From Setomelanomma holmii (lineage: Eukaryota > Ascomycota > Dothideomycetes > Pleosporales > Phaeosphaeriaceae): 64,000 bases of DNA. The first letter of the stretch is position 1, and every line of letters begins with the position of its first letter. Positions 9,741 through 19,957 of this stretch are shown here, piece by piece. The stretch covers positions 24,377 through 88,376 of the forward strand of contig ML978280.1 of assembly GCA_010015745.1 (NCBI GenBank), given 5' to 3'. A program made the translations under genes and the position numbers. The notes beneath the pieces are model-generated. The model was not told the origin of the DNA. It did not search any database and was given only the letters and a program-made list of their open reading frames with translations.

Positions 9741-12391
9741 ATGCCTGTACATTCTGCCTCAAAGCTCCATCGCCTTGTTAAACGCAACAAACGCGGCGAG
9801 CCTCCCTGAACGCGTCTGACGCATCCGCCACGCTGGCCATAGACAGCTCTTAAGTTGACTCTGCCGCGCTCAATAAGCTTGATAGTCACGTCGCTCTTGA
9901 CGCTTATGCTATTAAGGAGGATACTGTTTTTGAGGGATTAGACTGGGGACGCGTACCACACCTTGAGAGGCGCGGCAAAGAGCATAAGAAGGGCGCTCCA
10001 AGCTGGATATACAGCTACGGCTGGCCTGTTTATTATTGATTGAAGCAGCGCAACTACTGGCTCTGCCGCTATTGTCACACCAACAAGAAGTCTAGAGGAG
10101 AGTACAACGCTAGGTCAACCTCAGCTGCGTCAGTCCACCTGAGCAAGTGCGTCAAAGGCCATGGCTTCTGCGCTGCTGGTCCTGTCAGGTTTAATTGCGA
10201 TTTGAATCAAGGCACGCTTGTCAGCATCATGCGCAAGGGCAACGTAGAGGTCTCACAGAGCATTGCAAACGAGATCTCGTCGTTGTTTGCAAAGCGCAGA
10301 TTCCTAGACGCGGTAATAGACTAGGTGGCCACTAACAACTAGAGCTTCTGTGTTATAGAGACACCTACCTTTCGAAAGATGATACAAGCTGCTAACCTGT
10401 TAGCTGATGCAGTCCTCTGGCGCAACCACCAGTCTCTCCGCGACGCAATAATTGTAGAGTACCACTCGCTTGTACCTGTTGTTACGGCCTACCTGCGCGA
10501 CGCGCGCTCCCTTATCCACATCTCCTTTGATAACCAGACGTCAACTGGCAGCAAGCTCAGGCTTACTAGTATATTTGTACACATGATGGATGCTGCAGGA
10601 GAGGTAAAGGACTTTGTTCTAGGACTGCCAGAGCTCTATAGGCAGCACAGTGGCGCTAATATTAGCAGCGTTGTTGCAACAACGCTGACAAATTTTAGGG
10701 TACCGGTAGATAGAGGCACAGTAGGTTACTTTGTGCTCAACAACGCGTACAACAACAATACTGCAGTCGCCTATCTTGCTGAGACGTACAGCTTTGAGAC
10801 ACCTAAGCGGTGGCTACGCTGTTGCTGTCATATACTCAACCTAAATGCTCAAGTTATTATCTGCGGCAAGGATCAAGAGGCGTACGAGAACGAAGGAGTT
10901 AACCTTGAAGATGAGGAGTTGTTTATGAAGGAGTGGCGTCAATACGGGCCTATTAGTGTACTATTTGATATTATTGCGTCTATCTGCACTCTGCAGATGC
11001 GACAATTACTGCAGACTCTACAGCAAGTGGAGGCAGACGCCTTGCACAAACTAGTTAAGCTAAAGGAGCTTATTAAGCTAGTTAAGACGCGCTAGAACTC
11101 TGTTGGATGTGGGAGCACAGGGCAGGTATGAATGAAGCAGAAGGTTGTTGTATTGAGAGAGCTACACAGAGCGATTATATACACAACCACGATGAGTAAG
11201 CAAGTGACAAAGAGTCACGTGAGAGATGCAGTTCACATGTACCTTGTGAACTGAGGTGCCAGTCTGACAAAATCCTACTACGCCGCCTTTGTGCGCGCTG
11301 TCAAGTTGGAAGGACCGCTTAATAACTACGTTAAGCTCAAGCTTAACAAGGACTTCTACAATAAGTCTATTGCGCGTTGTGCAAGGCGCCCTGACGCTTG
11401 CAAGCCAGCGCTGCTGAGGCTGTAATTGCGCAAGGGCGGCCTCTACGCTGGCAACTGGGCAACGATCACTGAATATATGAAGCTTCTTGCGCCTTTTGCA
11501 GAGGCGACAAAGCTGCTTAAGGGCTGCAGTAAACACAGTCGTCACAGCGCTATATAGGAGGTGCTTATTACCTTTGAGTAGCTACTTAACGAGCTCGAGG
11601 CGCGTAAAGATCGCCTTAAAGAGATTGACTATAACGACCTAGCAGCGCCTGAGGATCATCTAATGCTTAAAGTCAACCTCGCTCACCAGAAGCTCTCGCA
11701 GTACTACGCTAAGTTTGACGAAGCGCCTGTTTATTACGCCGCCACTGTCCTCTATCCGCACTACAAACACCACCTCGAGGCGCTCTAGAAGGTTCCCGAT
11801 GACCACCATACTCAGCGCGACGGCCCCCACTACTGAGATGGGTGGCTTACGAACAATCACTGCGCTTTCTTGGCAATGTGGAAGAGCTACAGAGAGTCAA
11901 CAACAGCGGGCAGCTCAGCAAGCGATAGCAACAAGCGAAGGCGGTTAAAAAAGCTGCGTGTAGCTAGGCCAACAGAGTCGCAATCCGCTTTCTTACAGTT
12001 ACAACTTGACGCTGCTGTTAAGCAGGTGGAGGAGCACCAGGGCAATGAGTATAAGCGGTGGAAGCGCGTTCCTGCTATCCTAGAAGACGACCCACTGGCG
12101 TACAACCCGTTGCGCTATTAGCAGTGCCAATCACGTCAATTCCTGATGCTCAGCAAGTTTGCTATCAACGTGTTAACAATACCAGCATCCGCAGCTGACT
12201 GTGAGCGTAATTTCAGCGAGCTCGGCGACATGTTAGGCATGCGGAGATTAGGGATAAAGCCGGAGTTGATTACTGCGCTCTAGTGTTTCAAGAGCTGGCG
12301 TTGAATAGGCCTCGAAACACCAAGAGGTCATACAGCAGATGAGATAGTCGCTATACAAGCTTATCTAAGCAATCACAAGAGCTTTTTATAA
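9741..12391 (+). pseudogene. hAT transposase, inactivated by many stop codons
   Basis: One reading frame can be followed from about 9938 to a TAA at 12389 with no frameshift but 13 internal stops (10037, 10322, 10340, 11093, 11252, 11423, 11555, 11579, 11786, 11834, 12119, 12281, 12302). A start-like ATG at 9741 is in another frame. Recognisable parts in order: a BED-type zinc-finger-like segment (YWLCRYCHTNKK, 10046 on), the catalytic-core region (HISFDNQTS; RCCCHILNLNA), the R-W-N-S signature with W changed to stop at 11093, and the C-terminal hATC dimerisation region (PASAADCERNFSELGDML, about 12180-12240). Most stops replace codons expected to be Trp or Gln, which needs only C:G to T:A changes. 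Confidence 0.9.
11100..11247. mobile_element. 148-bp insertion inside the hAT transposase
   Basis: Non-coding segment interrupting the transposase frame just after the R-W-N signature, flanked by direct repeats GAACT (11095-11099 and 11248-11252). It begins ctgttggatgtgg, contains a tatata box, and ends next to a hairpin agttcaca/tgtgaact. The 5-bp duplication and TGTTGG start resemble a short solo LTR, but the right end does not show the expected CA. Insert plus duplication is 153 bp, so the frame is preserved. Confidence 0.5.
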
Positions 12392-12527
12392 GATCAGATA
12401 GCAGTCGGATAGCAGTCAGTCAGTTCAGTTCTCAGTTTACGACTCCTAAAAACACTTATCAGTCAGTCAGTTCAGTTTATGACTCTCAAACTGTCAGTTT
12501 GGCTATATATTGAGACTGACAACTGAC

Positions 12528-12549
12528 TGACTGACTGATAGCAACTCTG
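12528..12549 (-). repeat. hAT 3' terminal inverted repeat
   Basis: Inverted partner of the 5' end, ending in gcaactctg at 12549 directly before the right copy of the target duplication. Confidence 0.88.
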
Positions 12550-12557
12550 GATGTTGC
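12550..12557. repeat. hAT target-site duplication, right copy
   Basis: Octamer gatgttgc, identical to 9423-9430. Confidence 0.93.
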
Positions 12558-12941
12558 CTCTTGCGCGTCGTGATGACCTTTGGTTTTGTTCGTAATCTTT
12601 AAGAGTCTTGGTCGTAAGCTTTAAATGGCCGTGTCCGAAGCGGATGTAGACGCATCTGATGTGTTTCCCTTTTCTGAGATACCGTTGAAAAGTGGCTCTT
12701 ATCGTAATCGCTAAATGGCCCCTCCCAAAGAGGGCGCGACTGTCCTCGACAATGCATCTTCTGCTTCTCCTGTGCCTCGAAAAAGGCTGAAGGATGAGCA
12801 GTGGCATGTCTGGTTCGTAATCTTTAAGCTGGAGACTTTGTGGATTAGCGAAGCTTGAGACAAGACCCTTCTAATAACTTACAGATTTCATCTTCGTTTC
12901 TGCATGTATCATTCATCTCTTGTACTCGTCTCCATCTGTCT
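12558..12941. other. repeat-rich region downstream of gene B
   Basis: No gene. It contains TTCGTAATC(T/G)xTAAG motifs near 12589, 12700 and 12812 and degenerate dyads gtgtccgaagcggatgt (12631) and cctcccaaagagggcgcgac (12721). These match the region downstream of gene A, supporting duplication of a gene-plus-flank unit. Confidence 0.6.
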
Positions 12942-14775
12942 TCAGTGCTGCATGGAAACCCACTGGCGCAAGGCACCAGGACTACCGAGTTGTTGTACAT
13001 ACTCCTCGCCTAGCTTGTTGTAGTCGCTGACCTGGCGCTCAAGGCTATCCCCAACACCGGGATGCATGTCGTTCACCGCGTCGTAGAGCTGCTCCTCTAA
13101 AGCGTGGACAACTTCGTGGATCTGCTGGTCTGTTTGAAGGAGCGATACGCCGTTGTTGTTTTGCGCGTAGAGAGTGTTGGCGTCCCAGACGGCGAAGACA
13201 AGTCGCGTCTTCATACCCTGCGCAATCTTATCCAAGCAAAGCGAAGGCTGTGGCATTGAGAAGGGCCCATTTGGAAGCGGATGCAGCGTCTCGGCGTCTT
13301 TGTCCTTGATGTCGGTGAAGCTCTTGAAGATGGCCTTTGTCTTGTCACACCAGCGCTGGAACATAGCGGTGATTTTGCTATGAAAGCTCTTGACTAGCTT
13401 CACAAACTTCCTGAAGATACTATATTTGCTCACAGTATGATTGACGCGAACAGAGTACTCCTATTCCGGCTGCTGTGGAGTATAGTTGCCAGGGCCGTTC
13501 TGCATATCGACATGCATACGCCGGAGGATTTCAGCTTCCATCATCAGTCATCTCTGCTAACTCTTCCTCCGTCAAACGCTCAGCATGCTTCTTCGCAGCT
13601 CTGCGATTGAGTGGCTTGAAGCTGTCAATCATGAAGAACACTGCGTGCTCACGAGTGTGCTCAGGGATCAATTCCAAGGTTTGCGATGGAGATTGCGCAA
13701 GCTTCAGCGGACGCGGCTCCAGGTCGTGGAAGTCATCGCACTCCATAACATCCTCTACAGTCGGCTGATGAAGGGGCGCAGTATCACTACCTGCAGATAC
13801 AGCAGGCTGGTGATGATAAGCACTGTCGTGGCCTACAGCCGCCGGAGGCGAAGACGGAGTGTTCAAAGCTATGACAGGAGCGTTGGTCGGCTCAGCCTCC
13901 ATCGCATTCGGTTCGACTGGATTGAGGTCGGAAGAGGGCGTGTCATCCGTCCTGGAAGAAGAGGGCTGGATTGAGATGGATTGAAACAGCTGCTGGAGGG
14001 CGTCGGCGGGAGTCGACTGCTCGAATGGCGTAGCTGGAGGCGGCTGCTTGATGGGGATAGATGAAGCTGGTTGCTGCACCTGGATGGAGGAAGATGGCTG
14101 CTGCACCGGATTGGAGACAGCCGATTGATGCACTGGGGTAGAAGAAGACGGCTGCTGATTCAGGGCCGTACAAGATGCCTGATAAAGAGGATTCAGGTGT
14201 GTCTGACTATCCTCACTGGCCATATTCTTAGCTTTCTGCATGAGCTCTTTGACCTTGGTCAAGCTTTCCATGACATCTATGTTTCTGGTGCCACCGCTAC
14301 CAAAAAGAGCGAGCTGGCTCTTCAGCGTCGTGATCGCTGCCGCGTGACCAATCTCATCCCGCGGCTTCGCCTGGTATGCCGCACGATGCTCCAGTGCGCG
14401 ACAGAGAGCCATGTTCAGCAGCTCGCGCGGCAGATCAGGCTCGTTGAAGGCGAGGTCATTGACCTCGGACCAGAGGTTCATGATGCCCTCCTTGCGCGTG
14501 TCTTGATCGATCGGCGTTGGTGGCGTTGCATCATTCTTTCCACGCAGAGGCAGAGGCTTGATGTCTTTGCCGTCAGCTAGGACCTCCACAACATTGAGGT
14601 CCACCAGAGCGCGCTTGACATCGTGCCAGCTAGTGCTTGAGGCGCTGCCGTTGTCAGGCTAGAGAGAATGTTAGCATCTGTAGAGCACACGCATAATCAC
14701 GACACTGACCCCATAGCCAGGAGCACAAGTCTTAGACGTATCAGATGTGTATGAACCGCTGAGAAAAGAGGCCAT
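12942..14775 (-). pseudogene. gene B: paralog of gene A, unknown function, frameshift plus in-frame stop
   Basis: Exon 1 (14710-14775) encodes 22 residues starting MASFLSGSYTS. A 51-bp intron (14659-14709, gtcagt...gctaac...ctctctag) matches the intron of gene A in place and phase. Exon 2 starts PDNGSASSTSWHDVK and is open to a TGA at 13531. Removing one base near 13535 continues the homology (EAEILRRMHVDMQNG), which then meets an amber TAG at 13461-13463 and goes on to the TGA at 12942. The central region (about residues 150-330) is Gln/Pro/Ser-rich. Conserved helical segments flank it (NRRAAKKHAERLTEEEL; FRKFVKLVKSFHSKI). An extra 3' intron cannot be fully excluded, but homology to A argues for true lesions. 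No known domain recognised. Confidence 0.6.
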
Positions 14776-15448
14776 CGTTGATCGCTGCACAGTGATGATA
14801 CTAAAGTCGTCCTCTAAATGTCGCGCTGTGAGTTGTCGCGACTGAGTCGATTGTGGGTTGTGTCGAAAGTTGGGTGTTCAGCGGAAGTCGGAAGGCCGCG
14901 CTGGGCGTTTTCACAGTCGAGGCGGCTTAGTGTCACAGGGACAGGGGGAAAGGGTCGAGAGCTGGGTCGTGGAGGTTGCGCTGGGCTTGTTGCTGGTGCA
15001 GATAACTTCGGCGACGGTGAGAAGAGGAAAAAATTGAGGGCTAGACAGAGCTGTTGGTGATGCATCGTAGGCGTGCTGCATCTGAAATATTTGGCGGACG
15101 CGCCAAGCATCCTGACGCTAGCGGGTAGTCAAAGTGAAAGCATAGCCACGTGCGCAAGCGCTGGCCAAACGCGACGCATCGCGTCGTTGTTTTCGTGCCA
15201 GGGGAGATAGCTTTCGCGGTCTGCTAGTAGTGAAGGTTGGCATATATACTTGTCGGTGACAAAATTCTGCTGGAATGGAGGCCATTGGATCTTGCGGTGG
15301 TATTCGTTTGCTGCCTTCTAAGAATACGCTTCCTGAACGTCTGCGATGACTCTAGATGGAAGGCGACAGCAGAGGTCTGTAAAATTTTGCATTATCCTTC
15401 TGGATGCTTCCTGCCCCGCAAGGTGTCTGGTCTCGTTGCTGGTGCCAT
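14776..15448. other. upstream region of gene B
   Basis: No supported gene. The block at 15096-15136 (aagcatcctgacgctagc...gtgaaag) matches the block upstream of gene A, about 330-430 bp before each start, and is a candidate conserved promoter element. Confidence 0.5.
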
Positions 15449-16190
15449 CTACAGAGTTGGTAAGAGTGTGAAGAAAGGTCCGCTCCTAGTCCATTCAGCT
15501 TTCGTGGGTTCCCGGATCATCAACGCAGTATGATCAATACCACTTGCGCCATACTTCGAATGATCCAGATTGAACGCGTCAAATTCCTTGAACCCATGGC
15601 GCTTGTACAAGCCGTAGCCTGCCTCGCTCGACTCCAGGTATGCGATCAGACCGAGCTCATCGGCCATCTTGGTTCCCGATTCGACCAACTTGCCTCCAGC
15701 TCCTCTTCTCTGGAATGCAGGGTCCGTATTCAACATGTGTAGATCTGCCATGCGTGAGCAAATCACGGGTTGTGTGACGAATGAGCTGCGCAGGTATGTC
15801 GTACATAAATGTGGTTTGTGCCCTATATGTTCTTTCTTCTTGATTGACAGGCCACCGAAGAATGCCTCACAAGCCTCTCGATTTGTGCCAGGTCCAAAGC
15901 TCCTCATTGGTCTGTCTGATTTGGCAGCAGCTTCGGGCGTGTCGTAGACGTGCCACTTTGCAAAGGCGACTAGTTGTTTCGTCTCTTCATCATGAGCATG
16001 CATGAATCTCACGGAAGGGTCGGTTTTCTTCAACTCTACCAGTTGTAAGATTCGCTGATGCCTGGAGTCTGATGGCATTGGTCCAGGAAACAAGAGTGGG
16101 CTTAATGCATTACTCGCGAAAGCGATAGCTTCGACTTCGCATGCGCGGTTGCATCTCCTCGTCGAAGACCTCGCGCACAATGATGGCCAT
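15449..16190 (-). CDS. GNAT-family N-acetyltransferase (apparent frameshift near the N-terminus)
   Basis: Exons 15805-16190 and 15449-15744 with a 60-bp intron (gtacga...atggcag). Splicing joins KPHLY to LHMLNTDP, followed by the acetyl-CoA-binding motif QRRGAGG and the family-typical ESSEAGYGLYKRHGF. The product would transfer an acetyl group from acetyl-CoA to an unknown acceptor. The intron is a multiple of three and stop-free, so its retention would add 20 residues in frame. The natural start MAIIVREVFDEEM at 16190 is one base out of frame with the rest near 16150. An indel in the assembly or a real frameshift are both possible; otherwise translation would begin downstream at MPSDSRHQR. 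About 226 residues if corrected. Confidence 0.75.
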
Positions 16191-16359
16191 ATTGCTGTTT
16201 GTTGCTAGAAAAGTTGGTGTATGTGTACGGTTCATGGCAGTTTCCCGATGGGTAGTGATAAGTTAGTAGGCGGCAACCTGATGACTCAGCCGTCTCAATC
16301 CCGAAGGTGTGGCTGAAGACGCCCTTGCGCCCTTGGTGGTGGAAAGGAAGCTTTCCAGA

Positions 16360-17862
16360 CTACTTCCTCCGCCCAGTAAGAGTAGTATTGTTTTCGGGTT
16401 TACACACATTGCTGGCCTCAGCATAGACCTCGTTCCAAAACAAGGAGATTCTCTTCTCCATAGTACGCTTACACCAGATAAAGCTTGTCAGCGTGTTTCG
16501 GAGTGTGTCCCATTCCAGGTCAGCATCTTCGGAAGGATCAGGAAACATCTCTCGAATAAGTGTTGCGATTTGCTGTCTGAGGTTCCTTCGGTCCGTCATG
16601 CCGCCGCAAACAAACAGAAGCCATTTGAGAATATCCGGGGCAGATTCGTATTGTGAGTCTCGCGGCACTTGCGTGATGACTCGGAAGATCTGGTGTATGC
16701 AGACTTCCGGTATGTAGCAGCCCATCCATATGCCTGTGGAGAGCTTATATGTGCATATGTATGCGCCGAGAATGCACGCCTCATACCAGGGATCGGTCTC
16801 ATCCGGCGCACGTCGGCACTCAATTAGTAGGTCGACGAGCCGCGACTCCAGGTTGGCCTGATTGTCGTCAACGGGAAACAGTTCGATGACATCTTTTTCG
16901 GGGTCGCATTGTGAATCTACAAGCCAGCATAGGGCGTTAAGGTCCTGCAGCACGACAGCAAACTCTGATGGCCATTGTGAGATGCTCTTTATCAGTCCAG
17001 AAGGCACCTCCCATCGCTGTAATTGGTTGATTGCTGTTGGATTCTTGAAGTCGCTGAAGTCCTTGTGCGAAAGAAAGCGCGGGGTACCAGCCATCAGACA
17101 GCTCAACAGGTCCTGCCAGAACAGCGCACGCTGCACCTCATCGATTAGTACAACGTTTCTTTCTTTGCAAAGCTTCATCATCGTCTGCACGCCTTGGATG
17201 TGCGTCGCTATTGTGCCACAATTTGCTCCATCTATGCGATACTCGTAGCCGATCAGTAAAAGCATAGCAGTAAGTGTCGAGACTTGGGGTGCCCCATCGA
17301 GACCTTTGATGTTGACCCGGATGCCGTTCAGAAGCTCACCACGATGTTGCAGAACTTCAACATTAGGGAGGTTATTGTTTGCAGCTAGCGAGAGGACCAG
17401 CGAGAGAGCATGGAACAGCGATGGGTCGGTCAAGGCGCCTCTGAATATGGTTTCCATGCCTTGGAAGAACGGCTTGCCCGAGTCCTCAACGCAAAAGATT
17501 GGTTCGCCGGCTTGCTTGGCTGACGCTTCATGTCGTTAGGTGATCTCGATGGATATGATAAAACAGGGCTACGTACGGTGCCGCATGAGCTTGCGCAGTC
17601 TTTCAGGACAGCCACAGAGGGTGTCGAAGGGGTCCATGAGGCTGAGAGACGGCGCTTTCGTTAGAGCTACCGCGTCTGGCGATCGCTTCGTTGTTTGATT
17701 CGCTTTCCCATCGATTCCAACAGGCACGAACACTCCATCCTTCTTCGCTCGATCGGCTCTGCTTCGCTGGATGCCATTTCGTATCGCATGCTGTCTGAGC
17801 CTGCCCTGCTTCTTGCGGTCCTTGATCTCATCGGGATGCGATACGGACACAAATTCGTACAT
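16360..17862 (-). CDS. fungal-specific transcription factor-like protein (PF11951 type)
   Basis: Exon 1 is 17577-17862 and exon 2 16360-17519, with a 57-bp intron (17520-17576, gtacgt...gcgtcag), giving 481 residues. The start MYEFVSVSHPDEIKDRKKQ is characteristic of a class of fungal regulators that keep the 'fungal transcription factor' middle domain. The longer upstream reading frame is rejected because it lacks this pattern. The rest is largely helical (FHALSLVLSLAA; LTAMLLLIGYEYRIDG). No Zn2Cys6 zinc cluster is visible, so direct DNA binding is uncertain. Target genes unknown. Confidence 0.8.
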
Positions 17863-18558
17863 GGCGCAAGCTGGGATTACTCGATCGGGCAGTATGTTGC
17901 TACCCTCTTCGTTGTCGACTCTCTTATCCGAAAGCGAAAAGCAAGGAATCAGGCGAGCCGCATGATGCTGGTGCGGAGGCGACGTACGCCACCTTATGCG
18001 ACAGGGATGCTGATTAATGTCATCGCTGACCACAACTCTTTCTATGCTTCGTAAGTGAGCGGGTGATTTTCGACGCGTATTGGTATGAACCACTTGTTGC
18101 TTTGCACCGTCGGAAAGGGACAAGGTCGGCACTCAGATCAGATTCAGCCCTGGAGAGAAGAGGTCCTGGGCCGCGCTAACTCGAATTCGTTTCACGTCGC
18201 ACGAGCCATAAGAACGCCGCTGCCATCCACGTACATCTACCGCGTTCTGTCAGCTACAAGCGAAATTTGACATGGGTCTCAAAACATATGAAGTTGTGGG
18301 GCAGTTGTTGCATTGACTAGCCAAGAAGACTAACTGGGGCAGAAAGGGAGAGCCTCACTCGTCCGTTACTTGGTCAACACCCTTGTCATTTTCGCTCGTA
18401 GCTGACAAGAGACAGTACCTTAGTAGCTCTACATTTATGGATCGTGTGTCCGAATGCGATTGAGCCGATCAACAGATGATCTTCGCATCGTACATCAAAG
18501 CCCACGTACTGTCATAGCTACAGCCAATCTGCCTAGCAACATATCCTACAAAATCCCC
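17863..18558. other. intergenic, no supported gene
   Basis: About 700 bp holding the promoter of the transcription factor and the 3' side of the esterase gene. Only short unsupported frames; no repeat seen. Confidence 0.5.
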
Positions 18559-19667
18559 TCACGCCGCCATCTTCGCTTTACAAAACGCAACAGTATCATC
18601 CAACCCCTCCTGCACCGCCTTGATCGTGCCTGGCGGAAACTGGATAAACCCATGCGGCGCACCCAGATACACTTTCACCACCGCCTCATTGCCCCACATC
18701 TGCCACTTCGCGCCCATCATGACTGTGTCATCGAGTAGTGGGTCCTCACTTCCACATGTAAACAATGCTGGCGGTAATCTCTTACCCCGCAAGTCTGCGT
18801 AAAATGGAGAGATGAACGGATCCCGACGCTGCGCTTCAGTGGTGTTGGGCAGCAAGGCGTCGATGTAGGAAGTCATTACATCGAGGTCGATAACGAGATG
18901 TGTTTCGTGATGCGTGACCATTGGCAAAAATGTAGCCATGTCGAAGCAGCCGAAATGCAGGAGTAAGCCCTTGAATGAAAAGTCCGGAACTTTGTCAATA
19001 AGGTGCAGGCCAACTAGGCAGGCGAGATGTCCACCAGCAGACTCGCCGCCTGTGAAGAAGAGTTCGCCGCCCAATTTACTGGGGCCATGGGTGATGAGGT
19101 ACTCGGCGGCGTCGTAGCAGTCTTCTGCGCACGCGGGCCAGGGATGTTCGGGAGCCAGACGGTAGCCGATTGATACTACGGTAAGGTTGAGGTTGTTGGC
19201 CATGTATTTCAGGTATGTGTCTTGACTGTCACAATAGTGTTAGTACATTTACGAAGTGCGTGTCCGTGGTTCATGATCTGAAGTTTCAATATAATAACAT
19301 GGTCTTTAACTAGATGCTGAACGACTTACTAAGCTTCGCTCTGCAAAACCCAACCACCACCATGGATATGCATATGGATTCCTTTGCTCTCGCCACTCTC
19401 CGGCTTGAACATGCGATAAGGAATTGTTCTTCCACTCTCACGTGAAGGCAGCTCGCCATTGATGCCATCATCCAACACTACTGGCTTCGGTAACGGCGTC
19501 TTGCCTTCCCACCGCAACTTGCGATATTCGGCAGCGCCGACTTCGTACCATCTGGGTCCTGAAGCCCATATCTTGATCAGCTTCTCGTTGAACTCGGCGG
19601 TTTGCTTGTCGATGTTCTTGCGGTCGAACTTCGACGCGTCGACATTAAGGTCAGATTTGAGTGACAT
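18559..19667 (-). CDS. alpha/beta hydrolase, hormone-sensitive-lipase (GDXG) type esterase
   Basis: Exon 1 is 19330-19667 and exon 2 18559-19225, with a 104-bp intron (19226-19329, gtaagt...gtgacag), giving 334 residues. The oxyanion-hole motif HGGGW is at residues 102-106 and the nucleophile elbow GESAGG carries Ser175 (the usual GDSAGG with Asp replaced by Glu). Asp274 (SEDPLLDD) and His304 (GAPHGF) complete the triad. No signal peptide, so probably cytosolic. Such enzymes hydrolyse short-chain esters, lactones or xenobiotics; substrate unknown. The start at 19667 (MSLKSDLNVD) is chosen over the longer frame because upstream residues look like leader sequence. Confidence 0.9.
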
Positions 19668-19957
19668 CGTGATGTTTGAGGTGTGAATCCCACGAGAGAG
19701 CCAACAACCAGGGATCAAGGTAGACACATATAGGTTACTACATGTACCGCTGAGACCATCATAGTATCGCAAGGTTACTATCATGGTGGGGTAGCGGGGT
19801 AGCATTGCCTCGAGCGGTTACTTGACGTTATCTCCGATGGTAGGCTGCATGTCGTACCTGCATTTCGGGTTACTGCAGTTGGCGCGTACCGGCAGATCGA
19901 CTCCTGTTCTGAGCTCGCAATTGTGGAGTGAGATATGTGTATTGGGTATCACTAAGG

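Larger units (their letters stand above)
9431..12549 (+). mobile_element. complete, inactivated hAT-superfamily DNA transposon
   Basis: A 3119-bp element bounded by terminal inverted repeats (cagagtggctaacagtca at the left; cagagttgctatcagtca read inward from the right) and flanked by identical 8-bp duplications gatgttgc. Both ends carry clusters of subterminal repeats built on cagtcagttcag and its complement (9464-9568 and about 12404-12540), typical transposase binding arrays. The interior encodes a decayed hAT transposase on the plus strand and contains a further 148-bp insertion. It sits between the paralogous genes A and B, inside their repeat-rich flank. It cannot make a functional transposase but the ends look intact, so mobilisation in trans is conceivable. 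Confidence 0.93.

Noticed and set aside
10379..11095. 238-residue frame as a standalone gene
   Set aside because: It is the middle part of the hAT transposase between in-frame stops.
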